Source: an uncultured Pelagibacteraceae bacterium | GTDB taxonomy: Bacteria > Pseudomonadota > Alphaproteobacteria > Pelagibacterales > Pelagibacteraceae | Direction of reading: 5' to 3' | Assembly (NCBI GenBank): GCA_902515985.1 | Contig: CABXWY010000003.1 | Location: 85,735 to 149,734 of the forward strand | Length of the DNA stretch: 64,000 nucleotides | Shown here: piece by piece, positions 10,265-20,533 of the stretch | How positions within the stretch are numbered: position 1 is the stretch's first letter | Layout of the letters: every line of letters begins with the position of its first letter | Made by a program: the position numbers and the translations under genes | The notes under the pieces: generated by a model | The model's database searches: none | What the model was told of the DNA's origin: nothing | Seen by the model: only the letters and a program-made list of their open reading frames with translations

Positions 10265-11229
10265 TAATTGCTTAATTCAGGGTCAATTTTTACAGCCGCT
10301 TCCCAAAGTTTTTCAACAGAGTTTACTGAATTTAAAAATTCTTTTTTTTCTTTTTCATCTAGCTCAATTTCATCGATTTTTTCTACACCTTTATTTCCAA
10401 TAAAAACTGGAACCCCAGCATAAATATTTTTTACACCGTATTCTCCATTTAAATAAGCTGCGCAAGGCAAAATTTTTTTTTCATCATTTAGAAAAGATAT
10501 AGCCATTTCAACTCCCGACGCGGCAGGTGCATAATAAGCAGATCCCTTTTCTAAAAGCTTAACTATTTCTGCGCCTCCGTCTCTTGTCCTTTGATTAATA
10601 CTTTCAACTTTATCTTCGGAAATCTTTCCTTCTTTAATTAAATCTTTTAAATTTTTACCATTTACTTTTGTAAATCTAGGAAGAGGAACCATAGTATCTC
10701 CATGACCTCCCATAACCATTGCGTCTATTTGTTTAACTGGAATTCCTAACTCTAAAGATAAAAAAAGCTTAAACCTGGAGCTATCAAGAATTCCTGCCAT
10801 TCCAACCACTTTATTTGTTGGCAATTTTGAATATTTTTGAAATGCCATTACCATTACATCCAAGGGATTAGTGATACAAATTACAAATGCATCAGGACAG
10901 TTAGTTTTAACACCAGAAGCAACTTGCTTCATAATTTTTAAATTTATACCCAATAAGTCATCTCTACTCATTCCAGGTTTTCTAGGAACTCCTGCTGTGA
11001 TTATTATTACATCAGAATCTTTTATATCCTCATACTTATCTGTCCCTTTAAATTTTACGTCAAAACCGTCAACTGAAGATGACTGTGCAATATCTAATGC
11101 TTTTCCTTTTGCGATGCCAGGAGCAACATCAAATAACATTACTTCGGAGGCAATTTCTTTAAGACCAATTAAATGTGCCAATGTTCCGCCTATTTGACCA
11201 GCTCCAATTAATGATATTTTTTTTTTCAT
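10264..11229 (-). CDS. mdh: Malate dehydrogenase (NAD, lactate-dehydrogenase-like type)
   Basis: 321 residues. N-terminal NAD site [14 protein letters not shown], aspartate for NAD selectivity in MLFDVAP, substrate arginine in [21 protein letters not shown], and the catalytic histidine in [12 protein letters not shown]. This is the tetrameric LDH-like MDH of alphaproteobacteria, oxidising malate to oxaloacetate. The gene lies between mmsA (one-base gap) and sucC (one-base overlap) in the TCA gene run. Confidence 0.96.
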   Translation of the reverse strand: MKKKISLIGAGQIGGTLAHLIGLKEIASEVMLFDVAPGIAKGKALDIAQSSSVDGFDVKFKGTDKYEDIKDSDVIIITAGVPRKPGMSRDDLLGINLKIMKQVASGVKTNCPDAFVICITNPLDVMVMAFQKYSKLPTNKVVGMAGILDSSRFKLFLSLELGIPVKQIDAMVMGGHGDTMVPLPRFTKVNGKNLKDLIKEGKISEDKVESINQRTRDGGAEIVKLLEKGSAYYAPAASGVEMAISFLNDEKKILPCAAYLNGEYGVKNIYAGVPVFIGNKGVEKIDEIELDEKEKKEFLNSVNSVEKLWEAAVKIDPELSN

Positions 11230-11230
11230 A

Positions 11231-12724
11231 TTATTTCGTTGTTGGCATTACAAACTCAGGGTTTGATCTTATACCAGATGGCCATCTTGAAGTGACTGTT
11301 TTAAGTTTAGTATAAAACCTTACTCCCTCAGGTCCATGCATGTGTTGGTCTCCAAAAAGAGATCTTTTCCATCCGCCAAAGCTATGAAAAGCCATAGGTA
11401 CAGGTATTGGAATATTTATACCAACCATTCCAACTTTTATTTTACTTGAAAAAGTTCTTGCAGCATCTCCATCTCTTGTAAAGATACTTACTCCATTTCC
11501 AAACTCATGATCATTTACAAGCTGTGTTGCTTCAGAAAAGTCTTTTGCTCTTACAACTGACAAAACTGGTCCAAATATTTCTTCATTATAGATTCTCATA
11601 TTTTTTTTTACATCATCAAATAAACATCCACCTATAAAAAAACCTTTTTCATATCCTTGTAATTTTAAGTCTCTTCCATCAACAACTAATTTTGCTCCTT
11701 CTCTCACACCAAGATCTACATATCCTCTAACTTTATCTAAATGTTCTTTAGTAACTAAAGGTCCCATTTCCGAATGTTTATCCATTCCAGGACCAACTTT
11801 GAGAGCTTCAACTTTTTTTGATAACCTTTCAACAAGTTTGTCTCCTATACCACCAACAGCTACTGCAACAGATTGGGCCATACATCTCTCACCAGCAGAT
11901 CCATAAGCTGCTCCCATTAATCCATTTACAGCTTGATCCAAATCACAATCAGGCATAACAACACAATGATTTTTTGCTCCTCCTAAAGCTTGAACCCTTT
12001 TTTCATTTTTAGCTGCATTTTCATAAATATATTTTGCAATTGGAGTAGAGCCAACAAAACTTACTGCTTGAATATCTTTATTAAGTAAAATTGCGTCTAC
12101 AACTTCTTTGTCTCCATTAACAACATTAAATACCCCATCTGGCAAACCAGCTTCTTTAAAAAGTTCTGCTAGTTTTATCGAACATGAAGGGTCTTTTTCA
12201 GAAGGTTTTAATATAAATGTATTTCCACAAGCAATTGCCATTGGAAACATCCACATTGGAACCATTGCTGGAAAATTAAAAGGAGTGATTCCAGCACAAA
12301 CTCCTAATGGTTGTCTAATAGACCAGCTATCAACATCTGAGCCTACATTCTCCGTAAACTCTCCTTTAAGCATTTGAGGTATTCCACATGCAAATTCAAC
12401 AACTTCTAAACCTCTTGTTAAAGAACCTTTTGCATCCTCATAAACTTTCCCATGTTCTGAAACTATCATTTTTGCAATTTGGTCTGAGTTTTTTTCAATT
12501 AATTCTTTAAATTTAAACATTACCCTAGCTCTTAGTAATGGAGGTTTTAAAGACCAGTCCTCAAAAGCTTTTTTTGCAACTATTACTGTATTATCTAAAT
12601 CTTTTTGAGTACCAAGCATCACCTCAGAAGATTGATCTCCAGTCGAAGGATCAAAAACTTTTCCTTTTCTTTTTGACTCGCCAGAAATAGATTTTCCATC
12701 CACAAAGTGCTGAATTAAATTCAT
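11231..12724 (-). CDS. mmsA: CoA-acylating (methyl)malonate-semialdehyde dehydrogenase
   Basis: 497-residue aldehyde dehydrogenase of the MmsA branch. The N-terminal HFVDGKSI, the [21 protein letters not shown] stretch and the catalytic cysteine in [11 protein letters not shown] (near residue 285) fit the CoA-dependent subfamily rather than ordinary ALDHs, as does [14 protein letters not shown] at the end. Family members convert malonate semialdehyde to acetyl-CoA or methylmalonate semialdehyde to propionyl-CoA. Its place between sdhB and mdh is unusual for a TCA operon. It could feed acetyl-CoA from beta-alanine, 3-hydroxypropionate/acrylate or valine breakdown; that role is inference. Confidence 0.92.
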   Translation of the reverse strand: MNLIQHFVDGKSISGESKRKGKVFDPSTGDQSSEVMLGTQKDLDNTVIVAKKAFEDWSLKPPLLRARVMFKFKELIEKNSDQIAKMIVSEHGKVYEDAKGSLTRGLEVVEFACGIPQMLKGEFTENVGSDVDSWSIRQPLGVCAGITPFNFPAMVPMWMFPMAIACGNTFILKPSEKDPSCSIKLAELFKEAGLPDGVFNVVNGDKEVVDAILLNKDIQAVSFVGSTPIAKYIYENAAKNEKRVQALGGAKNHCVVMPDCDLDQAVNGLMGAAYGSAGERCMAQSVAVAVGGIGDKLVERLSKKVEALKVGPGMDKHSEMGPLVTKEHLDKVRGYVDLGVREGAKLVVDGRDLKLQGYEKGFFIGGCLFDDVKKNMRIYNEEIFGPVLSVVRAKDFSEATQLVNDHEFGNGVSIFTRDGDAARTFSSKIKVGMVGINIPIPVPMAFHSFGGWKRSLFGDQHMHGPEGVRFYTKLKTVTSRWPSGIRSNPEFVMPTTK

Positions 12725-12747
12725 TGAAAAATTGTTTAAATAACTAA

Positions 12748-13521
12748 TTAACTTGTTGCAAGCATTTTCTTAATCGATGCAATCGCTTTTGCTGGATTTA
12801 ATCCTTTAGGACATGCATTTGTACAATTCATGATGGTATGGCATCTATACAATTTAAGCTCATCAGCAACTTTTTTTAATCTCGCTTTTCTATCCTCATC
12901 CCTGCTATCAATTATCCATCTGTAAGCCTGCAGCAAGACTGCTGGTCCTAAATATTTTTCCCCATTCCACCAATAACTAGGACATGAAGTTGAACAGCAG
13001 GCGCACATTATACATTCATATAAACCATCTAATTTGGCTCTATCTTCCTTGGACTGCAGGTTTTCTCTTTCAGAAATATTTTTTGAATTTTTAAGCCAAG
13101 GTTCAACTGACTCATACTGTTTATATAAAGTACTTAAATCCCCTATAAGATCTTTTAAAACTTTTAAATGTGGTAGTGGATAGATATTTATATCACCTTT
13201 AATTTCTGAATGCGATTTGGTACATGCAAGTCCATTTTTTCCATCCATATTCATAGCACAAGATCCACAAACTCCATGAGCACAAGATCTTCTGTAAGCA
13301 ATTGAGGGATCAATTTCATTTTTAATCTTATTTAAAATATCTAAAACTTTAGATGGACAGTTGTTCATATCTACTTCATAAGTATCTATTCTCGGATTCT
13401 CTTCTGTAGAGGGATCCCACCTATACACATTAACTTTTCTTAAATTTTTTGAACCAGTTTTATCCTTATAATAATTACCTTTTTTAACTTTTGATTTTTC
13501 AGGTAATCTTATTTGGACCAT
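12748..13521 (-). CDS. sdhB: Succinate dehydrogenase iron-sulfur subunit
   Basis: 257 residues. The [2Fe-2S] ligands appear in [16 protein letters not shown], and the [4Fe-4S]/[3Fe-4S] ligands in [17 protein letters not shown] and [17 protein letters not shown]. The tryptophans after CPSY and the His in CHT correspond to quinone-site residues (E. coli W164, H207), so ubiquinone binding looks intact. Its ATG overlaps the sdhA stop by one base. It carries electrons from the SdhA flavin to the SdhCD membrane anchor. Confidence 0.96.
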   Translation of the reverse strand: MVQIRLPEKSKVKKGNYYKDKTGSKNLRKVNVYRWDPSTEENPRIDTYEVDMNNCPSKVLDILNKIKNEIDPSIAYRRSCAHGVCGSCAMNMDGKNGLACTKSHSEIKGDINIYPLPHLKVLKDLIGDLSTLYKQYESVEPWLKNSKNISERENLQSKEDRAKLDGLYECIMCACCSTSCPSYWWNGEKYLGPAVLLQAYRWIIDSRDEDRKARLKKVADELKLYRCHTIMNCTNACPKGLNPAKAIASIKKMLATS

Positions 13522-15296
13522 TAATATACTCTTTCTTGAGGTGGAAAATATTGTACTTCATTTGTAAGTGTTGAAATATTCACAGGCCTATAGTTTATCT
13601 TGGTTTTTGAGCCATCGCACCATGATAAAGTATGTTTCATAAAAGATTTATCATCTCTTTTTGGAAAATCTTCCCTAGCATGTGCACCTCTACTCTCTTT
13701 TCTATTATAAGCAGAGTCCATTGTTGTAATTGCTTGTCTAATCAAATTATCAAATTCAAGTGTTTCGACCAAGTCGGTGTTAAAAATCAATGAATTATCT
13801 TTTACTGAAATATCATCCATTCCGTAAAAAGACTTCCTTATTTCCTCTACACCCTCTTTTAAAGTTTTTTCTGTTCTAAAAACTGCACATTTTGATTGCA
13901 TTGTTTTTTGCATAGCTAATCTAAGATCAGCAGTTGGACTTGAACCTTTTGAGTTTCTCAATTTATCAAATCTATCTAAGCATTTATCTGTTTCACTTTG
14001 AGAAATCTCCTCATGCTTCATGCCGGGTTTAATTAATTCAGATGCTCTTTTTGCTGCGGCTCTTCCAAATACAACTAGATCTATTAAGGAATTTGATCCT
14101 AATCTGTTTGCTCCATGTACAGAGACACAAGCCGCTTCTCCTATGGCCATAAGTCCAGGTACTGTTTTAGTAGACCCATTCATTGTAATTACCTCTGCTT
14201 TATAATTAGTTGGTATCCCACCCATATTATAATGAACAGTTGGGACAACTGGAATTGGCTCCTTAGTGACATCAACATTTGCAAATAATTTTGAAGCCTC
14301 AGAAATTCCTGGCAACCTGTCCTCAATTACTTTTTTATCTAAATGATTTAAGTGTAAATGAACATGGTCTTTATCCTTTCCTATTCCTCGACCTTCATTA
14401 ATTTCAACTGCAATTGATCTACTTACAACATCTCTTGACGCAAGATCTTTTGCTTTTGGTGCATATTTTTCCATAAACCTATCGCCTTTAGAGTTTACTA
14501 AATATCCTCCTTCTCCTCTTACACCTTCAGAAATTAGAGTTCCATGTCCATATATTCCTGTAGGATGAAACTGTACAAATTCCATATCTTGAAGCGGCAA
14601 ACCTGCTCTCAAAACCATTGCGTTACCATCTCCAGTACATGTGTGGGCAGATGTAGCTGAATAGTAAACTTTTCCATAACCTCCTGTTGCAATTATTGTA
14701 ATGTGGGATCTAAATCTATGAATTGTCCCATCATTTAAATTCCAGGCAATTAAACCTTTGCACTCTCCATTTTTCATTAACAAATCTAGTGCGAAATATT
14801 CTATAAAAAATTCAGTATTATGTTTAAGAGCCTGACCATAAAGAGTATGTAAAATTGCATGTCCAGTTCTATCTGCTGCAGCGCAAGTTCTTTGAACTGT
14901 CTCATTTCCGTAATTTTTCGTCATTCCACCAAATGGTCTCTGATAAATTTTTCCATCTTCTGTTCTGCTAAATGGAACGCCATACTTTTCTAATTCTAAA
15001 ACTGCTCTTGGTGCTTCCTTGCAAAGATATTCAATACAATCTTGATCTCCCAACCAATCTGCTCCTTTTACAGTATCATACATGTGCCATCTCCAATCAT
15101 CTTCGCCCATATTTCCAAGAGCTGCTGAGATACCTCCTTGCGCAGCAGATGTATGACTTCTAGTTGGGAACACTTTAGATATGCAAGCAGTCTTTAATCC
15201 AGCTTCACTTAACCCTACTGCAGCTCTAAGTCCAGATCCTCCAGCACCTAAAACAACAACGTCGTATTCGTGATCTATAATTTTATAACTGCTCAT
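13521..15296 (-). CDS. sdhA: Succinate dehydrogenase flavoprotein subunit
   Basis: 591 residues, standard length. The FAD site [13 protein letters not shown] is N-terminal, the covalent-flavin histidine lies in [12 protein letters not shown], and the active-site region includes [25 protein letters not shown] and [18 protein letters not shown]. It oxidises succinate to fumarate on the cytoplasmic face of the membrane. Its start overlaps the end of sdhD by four bases (ATGA-type), in the order sdhC-sdhD-sdhA-sdhB. Confidence 0.96.
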   Translation of the reverse strand: MSSYKIIDHEYDVVVLGAGGSGLRAAVGLSEAGLKTACISKVFPTRSHTSAAQGGISAALGNMGEDDWRWHMYDTVKGADWLGDQDCIEYLCKEAPRAVLELEKYGVPFSRTEDGKIYQRPFGGMTKNYGNETVQRTCAAADRTGHAILHTLYGQALKHNTEFFIEYFALDLLMKNGECKGLIAWNLNDGTIHRFRSHITIIATGGYGKVYYSATSAHTCTGDGNAMVLRAGLPLQDMEFVQFHPTGIYGHGTLISEGVRGEGGYLVNSKGDRFMEKYAPKAKDLASRDVVSRSIAVEINEGRGIGKDKDHVHLHLNHLDKKVIEDRLPGISEASKLFANVDVTKEPIPVVPTVHYNMGGIPTNYKAEVITMNGSTKTVPGLMAIGEAACVSVHGANRLGSNSLIDLVVFGRAAAKRASELIKPGMKHEEISQSETDKCLDRFDKLRNSKGSSPTADLRLAMQKTMQSKCAVFRTEKTLKEGVEEIRKSFYGMDDISVKDNSLIFNTDLVETLEFDNLIRQAITTMDSAYNRKESRGAHAREDFPKRDDKSFMKHTLSWCDGSKTKINYRPVNISTLTNEVQYFPPQERVY

Positions 15297-15622
15297 AAGC
15301 TTAGTTTGTATAATATAAATATTGTAAAAATTGGCATTATAATAGCAAATAAATACAGGGTTTTGTTTGCGACATTTTTTATTTTTTGATCAACTATATA
15401 ATCCTCAAATACCTCACTTATGCTTAATGATGAGTAAAAATAGAGAAATATGACAAATAAAGAGAACATAAATTTGTTGGGTTGGTCAGTAAAAAAGGTG
15501 CTTACTTCTTCAAAGTCTAAATTATATATAGATACAAGTTTAAATAAGAACCAGAGCATTAATGGCAGCATAACCACAACACTTAATTTTAAAAAAATCC
15601 ACTTTTTTGTAGCACTAATCAT
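15293..15622 (-). CDS. sdhD: Succinate dehydrogenase membrane anchor SdhD, heme-ligand histidine apparently replaced
   Basis: 109 residues with three hydrophobic segments (about 10-32, 50-66, 84-107), between sdhC and sdhA, so assigned by position and topology. The conserved DY before the third helix, whose tyrosine lines the quinone site, is present in VFEDYIVD (D74, Y75). In E. coli and Rickettsia SdhD the heme b histidine lies 11 residues before that aspartate; here the position is Tyr63, and the helix reads [11 protein letters not shown] with no histidine. The whole protein contains no histidine. Together with the change in SdhC this suggests a complex II without normally ligated heme. 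Confidence 0.85.
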   Translation of the reverse strand: MISATKKWIFLKLSVVVMLPLMLWFLFKLVSIYNLDFEEVSTFFTDQPNKFMFSLFVIFLYFYSSLSISEVFEDYIVDQKIKNVANKTLYLFAIIMPIFTIFILYKLSL

Positions 15623-15623
15623 A

Positions 15624-16004
15624 TTAAAAAAGATTTCCCACTAGGTAAATTAATACTGTTAGTATAAAAGAACCAAATATAACAATTAGTCCAGTTATAT
15701 TTGCAACTTTAAGATCAAATCCTATACCGTAATCCCAAAATAAGTGTCGTATTTCACTCAATATCTGGAACGAAAAAGACCAAACTATTCCTAATATTAA
15801 AAATTTTCCAAAAAAAGAATTTAAAAAAATATATATTATTTGATAATTTTCATCACCCAAAAGTAGATAAGCAACCCAAAAACATATTAATGTTACGGCT
15901 GTTAAATTAATAATACCAGCTATTCGATGAGAAATTGAAACTAAAGAGGATATATGCCAATTATAAATTTGAATATGAGGTGATAAAGGATTTTCATTTT
16001 TCAT
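15624..16004 (-). CDS. sdhC: Succinate dehydrogenase cytochrome b556-type subunit SdhC, heme-ligand position changed
   Basis: 126 residues, three predicted membrane helices. The family signatures PLSPHIQIY and SISHRIAGI are present; serine and arginine of the latter are quinone-site residues. The third signature is EIRHLFWDYGIGF. In E. coli SdhC the heme b ligand His84 lies seven residues before the histidine of IRH; here that position is Gln80 (sequence FSFQILSEIRH, codon CAG). So the signature histidine remains but the axial ligand does not. sdhC is first of the sdh genes and overlaps the stop of asd by four bases. Confidence 0.92.
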   Translation of the reverse strand: MKNENPLSPHIQIYNWHISSLVSISHRIAGIINLTAVTLICFWVAYLLLGDENYQIIYIFLNSFFGKFLILGIVWSFSFQILSEIRHLFWDYGIGFDLKVANITGLIVIFGSFILTVLIYLVGNLF

Positions 16005-16999
16005 TTATTCATCCTAAGATATGTTTCAGCAATTTCCACAGCATTAAGAGCCGCACCTCTTAATAAATTATCTGAAACGATCCATAAATTTAAAGAATTT
16101 GTTTTTGACTTGTCTTCTCTAATTCTAGATATAAATGTTTCATTTTTACCTTCAGCATCGATTGGGGTTATATATCCAGCATCACTTCTTTTATCAAAAA
16201 CTTTACAACCATCTGAACTATTTAATACCTCGTGTATTTTTTCTAAAGTGAAAGGTTTTTCAAACTCTATATTAACTGACTCTGCGTGAGAAACTCTTAC
16301 GGGAATTCTCACACAAGTAGCTGTTAATTTAATTTTGTTATCTAAAATTTTTTTAGTTTCATTTATCATTTTTAATTCTTCTTTTGTGTAACCATCTTCA
16401 GAGAAGCTATCTATATGAGGAATTGCATTGAATGCAATCTGCTTAGTAAAGTTCTTAGAGGTAATTTTTTCATTATTTATAGCTGCTTGTGTTTGCTCAA
16501 TCATCTCATCCATAGGAGCTTTTCCAGCTCCTGAGGTCGATTGATAAGTTGAAGCAATGACTCTTTTTATTTTAAATAAGTCGTGTAGAGGTTTAAGAAC
16601 TATTACTAGCTGTGCAGTAGAACAATTTGGGTTTGCAATGATATTTTTAGGTACTTTTTCCATGTGATTAGAGTTTACTTGGGGAACAATTAATGGAACC
16701 TCTGGATCCATTCTAAAAAAACTAGAATTATCAATTACTAAAGAATTTTTGGCAGCTTTTGCTGCAAATTTTTCTGAGATTTTTCCCCCTGCTGAAAAAA
16801 AAGATAAATTTACTTTTGAAAAATCAAAATTATCAAGTGACTCAACTTTAATTTCTCTACCATTAAATTTTAAATTTGACCCTTGGCTTTTTTGAGATGC
16901 TAATAAATATAAGTTCTCCACCTCAAAATTTTTTTTTTCTAAAACTTCAAGGATTATTCTTCCTACATTTCCAGTTGCTCCTACAATTGCTATATTCAT
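16001..16999 (-). CDS. asd: Aspartate-semialdehyde dehydrogenase
   Basis: 332 residues. N-terminal NADP site IVGATGNVGRIILEVLE, catalytic cysteine in NPNCSTAQLV (about residue 126), STYQSTSGAGK loop, and the active-site arginine/histidine region RIPVRVSHAESV. It reduces aspartyl phosphate to aspartate semialdehyde, the entry to methionine, threonine, lysine and diaminopimelate. It starts 20 bases after dmdA and overlaps sdhC, linking the DMSP and TCA gene groups. Start ATG at 16997-16999. Confidence 0.95.
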   Translation of the reverse strand: MNIAIVGATGNVGRIILEVLEKKNFEVENLYLLASQKSQGSNLKFNGREIKVESLDNFDFSKVNLSFFSAGGKISEKFAAKAAKNSLVIDNSSFFRMDPEVPLIVPQVNSNHMEKVPKNIIANPNCSTAQLVIVLKPLHDLFKIKRVIASTYQSTSGAGKAPMDEMIEQTQAAINNEKITSKNFTKQIAFNAIPHIDSFSEDGYTKEELKMINETKKILDNKIKLTATCVRIPVRVSHAESVNIEFEKPFTLEKIHEVLNSSDGCKVFDKRSDAGYITPIDAEGKNETFISRIREDKSKTNSLNLWIVSDNLLRGAALNAVEIAETYLRMNK

Positions 17000-17019
17000 T
17001 ACTAGTCTGTGAATTTATA

Positions 17020-18132
17020 CTAAATGAAAGGTAAATCGCAAACTTTTCCAGAGCAATTTTTACCATCTATAGATACCGAAAATTCCTGAGAAGCTTTAAA
17101 ATATGGTTTATTTACCATAGCTATGCCAATTACTTGTTTAAACATTGGATTATACGATCCTGATCTCAACTCACCAATTAAATTTTTATCTTTATCAAAC
17201 ATATTAATAGACCCTGTTACACTTATTTCTTTAGCATTTATTTTAACTCCCATTAACTTTTTCTTAATACCTTCAGATTTAATTTTTTTAAGCTCTTCTT
17301 TTCCTAAAAAATTAATGTCGTTATCTAAATTCACATACTTGTCAAAACCGCATTCTAACGGATTGTCGCCTATATCCATATCATTGCCATAAGATAATAA
17401 AGAACTTTCCAATCTCTCAATTAAATTAGGGCATCCTGGTTTTAAATTAAATTCATCCCCAATTTCAAATAATTTATCATACAAAGCCAAACCGGCTTCA
17501 GTATGCTGCATATAAACCTCAAAACCACCTTGCTTTGACCACCCTGATCTAGCTATTAAATGCTTTGCTCCACCAAATTCATAGTAATCGAAACCGAAAA
17601 ATTTAAGATCTTTTATTTTTGGACCCAAAACTTTTGCCATTAAGTCATTAGACTTTGGACCTTGAACAGAAAATATATCAACTTTTGCCTCAAATATATT
17701 TACATCAAAATTATTTCCTATCGCTAAACCCTTTGCAAATAACTCTACATCTGAGTCCGATAGTGATATCCACCATCTATCTTCGGCTAACTTTAAAATT
17801 ACAGGATCATTTATTAATTTTGCTTTATCATCTATAATTGGTGCATAATAACATCTTCCAATTTTTGCTTTGGATAAATCTCTACATGTCATTAATTGAA
17901 CTAATTTATAAGAATCTTTACCATTAATTTCTGTTTGTCTTTGTACTGCAGCATCCCAAACTTGAACATGATCTTTTAAATGCTGATAGAGTTCCTCTAA
18001 TGGTCCACCAAACCTAGTTGGTAAAATCATATGGTTATAAACTGTATAAGCAGAGGCTCCTTGTTTTTCTATTCTAGATGTATAAGGAGTTCCTCTAAGT
18101 CTTCTTGATTTAGATAAAAAAAAGTTTTTCAT
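17020..18132 (-). CDS. dmdA: Dimethylsulfoniopropionate demethylase
   Basis: 370 residues of the GcvT/aminomethyltransferase fold. The start ([29 protein letters not shown]) and conserved blocks such as [25 protein letters not shown] and [14 protein letters not shown] match SAR11-type DmdA better than GcvT. DmdA moves one methyl of DMSP to tetrahydrofolate, giving 3-methylmercaptopropionate and 5-methyl-THF. The following step enzymes (acyl-CoA synthetase, acyl-CoA dehydrogenase) lie immediately upstream, supporting the assignment. It overlaps the alpha/beta hydrolase gene by four bases. An aminomethyltransferase of other substrate is the alternative but unlikely in this context. Confidence 0.93.
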   Translation of the reverse strand: MKNFFLSKSRRLRGTPYTSRIEKQGASAYTVYNHMILPTRFGGPLEELYQHLKDHVQVWDAAVQRQTEINGKDSYKLVQLMTCRDLSKAKIGRCYYAPIIDDKAKLINDPVILKLAEDRWWISLSDSDVELFAKGLAIGNNFDVNIFEAKVDIFSVQGPKSNDLMAKVLGPKIKDLKFFGFDYYEFGGAKHLIARSGWSKQGGFEVYMQHTEAGLALYDKLFEIGDEFNLKPGCPNLIERLESSLLSYGNDMDIGDNPLECGFDKYVNLDNDINFLGKEELKKIKSEGIKKKLMGVKINAKEISVTGSINMFDKDKNLIGELRSGSYNPMFKQVIGIAMVNKPYFKASQEFSVSIDGKNCSGKVCDLPFI

Positions 18133-18905
18133 TTATTTAAAAATTCTATTACAGATTTTCTCATTTCAAAAGCGCTTTCAAAAATTATCATGTGTCCACA
18201 ATTATTGATAATTTTTACTTCTGAGTCTGAAATTTTTTCTGCCATTTTTTTTCCTATTTCTAGTGGAACCATTTTATCAAGATCACCTAAAATACATAAA
18301 GTAGAGCACTTTATTTTTTCAAGAGAATCTTTCCCGGACTTATAATTGTTACAGGCATTTAAGTCTACATACAAAATTTCTCTAATTTCTCTTGTTGAAT
18401 TAATAATTTTTTTTACAGGATTTCCTCCTATAAATGCCTTCGAACCTTCGTAACCCCATTTCATCATTAGGTGTATAGATTTCTCATCCCCATTAAATGC
18501 TAGATCTAAAAGATCTTGATTAACAGGAAGTTTATAAGAGCCAGAAACGAGAACCAGTTTATCAACTAAATTTGGGTATTTAGATGCAAAATCAATTCCT
18601 ACAAGACAACCTTGTGAATGCCCAATAAAAGTGGCCTTTTCTATTTCAAGTTTTTTGATTAAATCAGCTACCCAATCTGATATTCCTTCGATTGTTTCTA
18701 TTGCAGGACCATCAGAATTACCATGACCGGGTAAATCTATTGAGAAAACATTAAATCCTTTAGAGGCATAAAATTGTTCATGAAGCGACCAAACAATATG
18801 AGTTAATCCACTTCCATGCATTAAAATTATTGAAGGTTTAGATTTATCAATATCCATACCTCCAGTGGATATAAACACGCTTTTATTATTTACCTCTAAA
18901 TTCAG
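18129..18905 (-). CDS. Alpha/beta hydrolase inside the DMSP demethylation cluster
   Basis: The core shows the oxyanion region [12 protein letters not shown], nucleophile elbow GHSQG, acid in LGDLDKMVP and histidine in NNCGHM, a complete catalytic triad. The ORF track starts at a GTG (18876-18878), but the same frame stays open upstream and encodes [10 protein letters not shown] before FISTGG, the usual N-terminus of this hydrolase group. A CTG at 18903-18905 is preceded by AAGGAG with a five-base spacer and overlaps the dmdB stop (CTGA), so I start there; GTG is the fallback. The gene lies between dmdB and dmdA. Family members include thioesterases, C-C hydrolases and esterases. A role in processing methylthio-acyl-CoA or a related ester is inference. 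Confidence 0.85.
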   Translation of the reverse strand: MNLEVNNKSVFISTGGMDIDKSKPSIILMHGSGLTHIVWSLHEQFYASKGFNVFSIDLPGHGNSDGPAIETIEGISDWVADLIKKLEIEKATFIGHSQGCLVGIDFASKYPNLVDKLVLVSGSYKLPVNQDLLDLAFNGDEKSIHLMMKWGYEGSKAFIGGNPVKKIINSTREIREILYVDLNACNNYKSGKDSLEKIKCSTLCILGDLDKMVPLEIGKKMAEKISDSEVKIINNCGHMIIFESAFEMRKSVIEFLNK

Positions 18906-20530
18906 TTTGGCTCCTTGGCCTTTTTTCTTAATTCGAACTTTTGAATTTTTCCAGTTGAAGTTTTAGGCAATTCACAAAACTCTATTTTTTTTGGAACTTT
19001 AAAACTTGCAAGTGTTTCTTTACAAAAATCAATTAATTCTTTCTCTGTAGTTGGCTTATCTTTTACTGTTTCAATAAAAGCACATGGCACTTCTCCCCAT
19101 TTTTCATCTGGTTTAGCTACAACAGCTGCAATTGATACTGATGGGTGTTTCGCTAAGGTATTCTCTATTTCAATAGATGAAATATTTTCTCCTCCTGAAA
19201 TAATAATATCTTTTGATCTATCTTGTATTTTTACATAACCATCGGGGTGCATTACTGCCAAATCTCCAGAATGAAACCATCCATCTTTCATTGCTTTATC
19301 AGTTGCATTTTTATCTTTAAAATATCCTTTCATAACAACGTTTCCTCGAATCATAATTTCACCAATAGTTTTTCCATCTCTTGGGACCTCTTTCATTGTT
19401 TCAGGATCCATTATTGTTACACCTTCAGTATTAGGGTATCTTACTCCTTGTCTTGCTTTAATTTCATTTTGTTTTTCTTCTTCAAATTCATTCCATTCAT
19501 CATTCCAAGCGCATTGTGTTACATGACCATAAGTTTCTGTTAAGCCATAAACATGCATCACTTCAAAACCTAAGCTTTTCATTTTTTTAAAAATTATACT
19601 TGGTGGAGGTGCGCCAGCAGTAAGAACATAAACTTTATTTTTTAACTTTTTTCTGTCTGATTCAGGGGCTCCTGTAATCATATTTAATACTATCGGTGCT
19701 CCACCAAAATGAGTTACATTATATTTATCAATTAACTCAAATATTTTTTTAACATCAATATTTCTTAAGCAAATCGTTCTTCCATTTAACATCGGTACAG
19801 TCCATGGATAGCACCAACCATTGCAATGAAACATTGGAACGATAGTTAGAAAGTTTAATCTATTCGGCATATTCCATGCAGTAGCACTTCCAGTAGACAT
19901 TAAATACGAGCCTCTGTGATGATAAACAACCCCTTTTGGATTTCCAGTTGTTCCCGAAGTATAACTTAAGGTAATTGCCTCCCATTCATCATCTGGCATT
20001 TTCCATTTGTAATTTTCATTACCAGAATTGAGGAAGTCCTCATATTCTAGATCACCTATTTTTTCTAATTTAGATTGATCAGCAAATTTATCATGAATAT
20101 CAATTACAATAATTTTTTTATTTATACTTGCTAAAGCTTTTTTAACCTCTGTATGCAATTGTCTATCAACCACTAATACTTTAGCTTCACTGTGCTCTAG
20201 AATATATGTAATTGTTTTTGCATCTAATCGAATATTAATTGTATTGAGAATTGCACCAGTCATAGGAACTGAATAATGTGCCTCGAATATCTCTGGAGTA
20301 TTAAAAGCTAAAAATGAAACTGTATCTCCCTTTTTAATACCAATTTTTTCTAATGCACTCGCAAACTTAAGACATCTCTTGTAAACTTCATTCCAAGTAT
20401 ATTTTCTATCTTCATAAACAATGGCCTCATAATTTGGATAAATATCTTTTGCTCTCTCTAAAAAAGATAGAGGTGTCAAAGGTACATAATTAGCTTTGTT
20501 TTTATCAAGATTTGTTTCGTAATGGCTCAT
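18902..20530 (-). CDS. dmdB: Acyl-CoA synthetase, probable 3-methylmercaptopropionyl-CoA ligase (DmdB)
   Basis: 542-residue AMP-forming ligase. AMP-binding motif LSYTSGTTGNPKGVVYHH, the A5 region HVYGLTETYGH, GWFHSGDLAVMHPDGY, and the C-terminal lysine in TSTGKIQKFELRKKAK are intact. Its position between a DmdC-like acyl-CoA dehydrogenase and dmdA makes activation of 3-methylmercaptopropionate to its CoA thioester the likely job. Paralogues in this superfamily use other medium or short acids, so the assignment rests on context. Four bases separate it from dmdC. Confidence 0.85.
   Translation of the reverse strand: MSHYETNLDKNKANYVPLTPLSFLERAKDIYPNYEAIVYEDRKYTWNEVYKRCLKFASALEKIGIKKGDTVSFLAFNTPEIFEAHYSVPMTGAILNTINIRLDAKTITYILEHSEAKVLVVDRQLHTEVKKALASINKKIIVIDIHDKFADQSKLEKIGDLEYEDFLNSGNENYKWKMPDDEWEAITLSYTSGTTGNPKGVVYHHRGSYLMSTGSATAWNMPNRLNFLTIVPMFHCNGWCYPWTVPMLNGRTICLRNIDVKKIFELIDKYNVTHFGGAPIVLNMITGAPESDRKKLKNKVYVLTAGAPPPSIIFKKMKSLGFEVMHVYGLTETYGHVTQCAWNDEWNEFEEEKQNEIKARQGVRYPNTEGVTIMDPETMKEVPRDGKTIGEIMIRGNVVMKGYFKDKNATDKAMKDGWFHSGDLAVMHPDGYVKIQDRSKDIIISGGENISSIEIENTLAKHPSVSIAAVVAKPDEKWGEVPCAFIETVKDKPTTEKELIDFCKETLASFKVPKKIEFCELPKTSTGKIQKFELRKKAKEPN
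18903..18916 (-). promoter_or_regulatory. Shine-Dalgarno AAGGAG with CTG start codon of the alpha/beta hydrolase
   Basis: On the minus strand AAGGAG (18916-18911), five bases, then CTG (18905-18903) overlapping the TGA stop of the dmdB-like gene. No such strong site precedes the downstream GTG or ATG candidates. The site lies within the last codons of the upstream gene, consistent with translational coupling. It supports a rare CTG start. Confidence 0.5.
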
Positions 20531-20533
20531 TTA

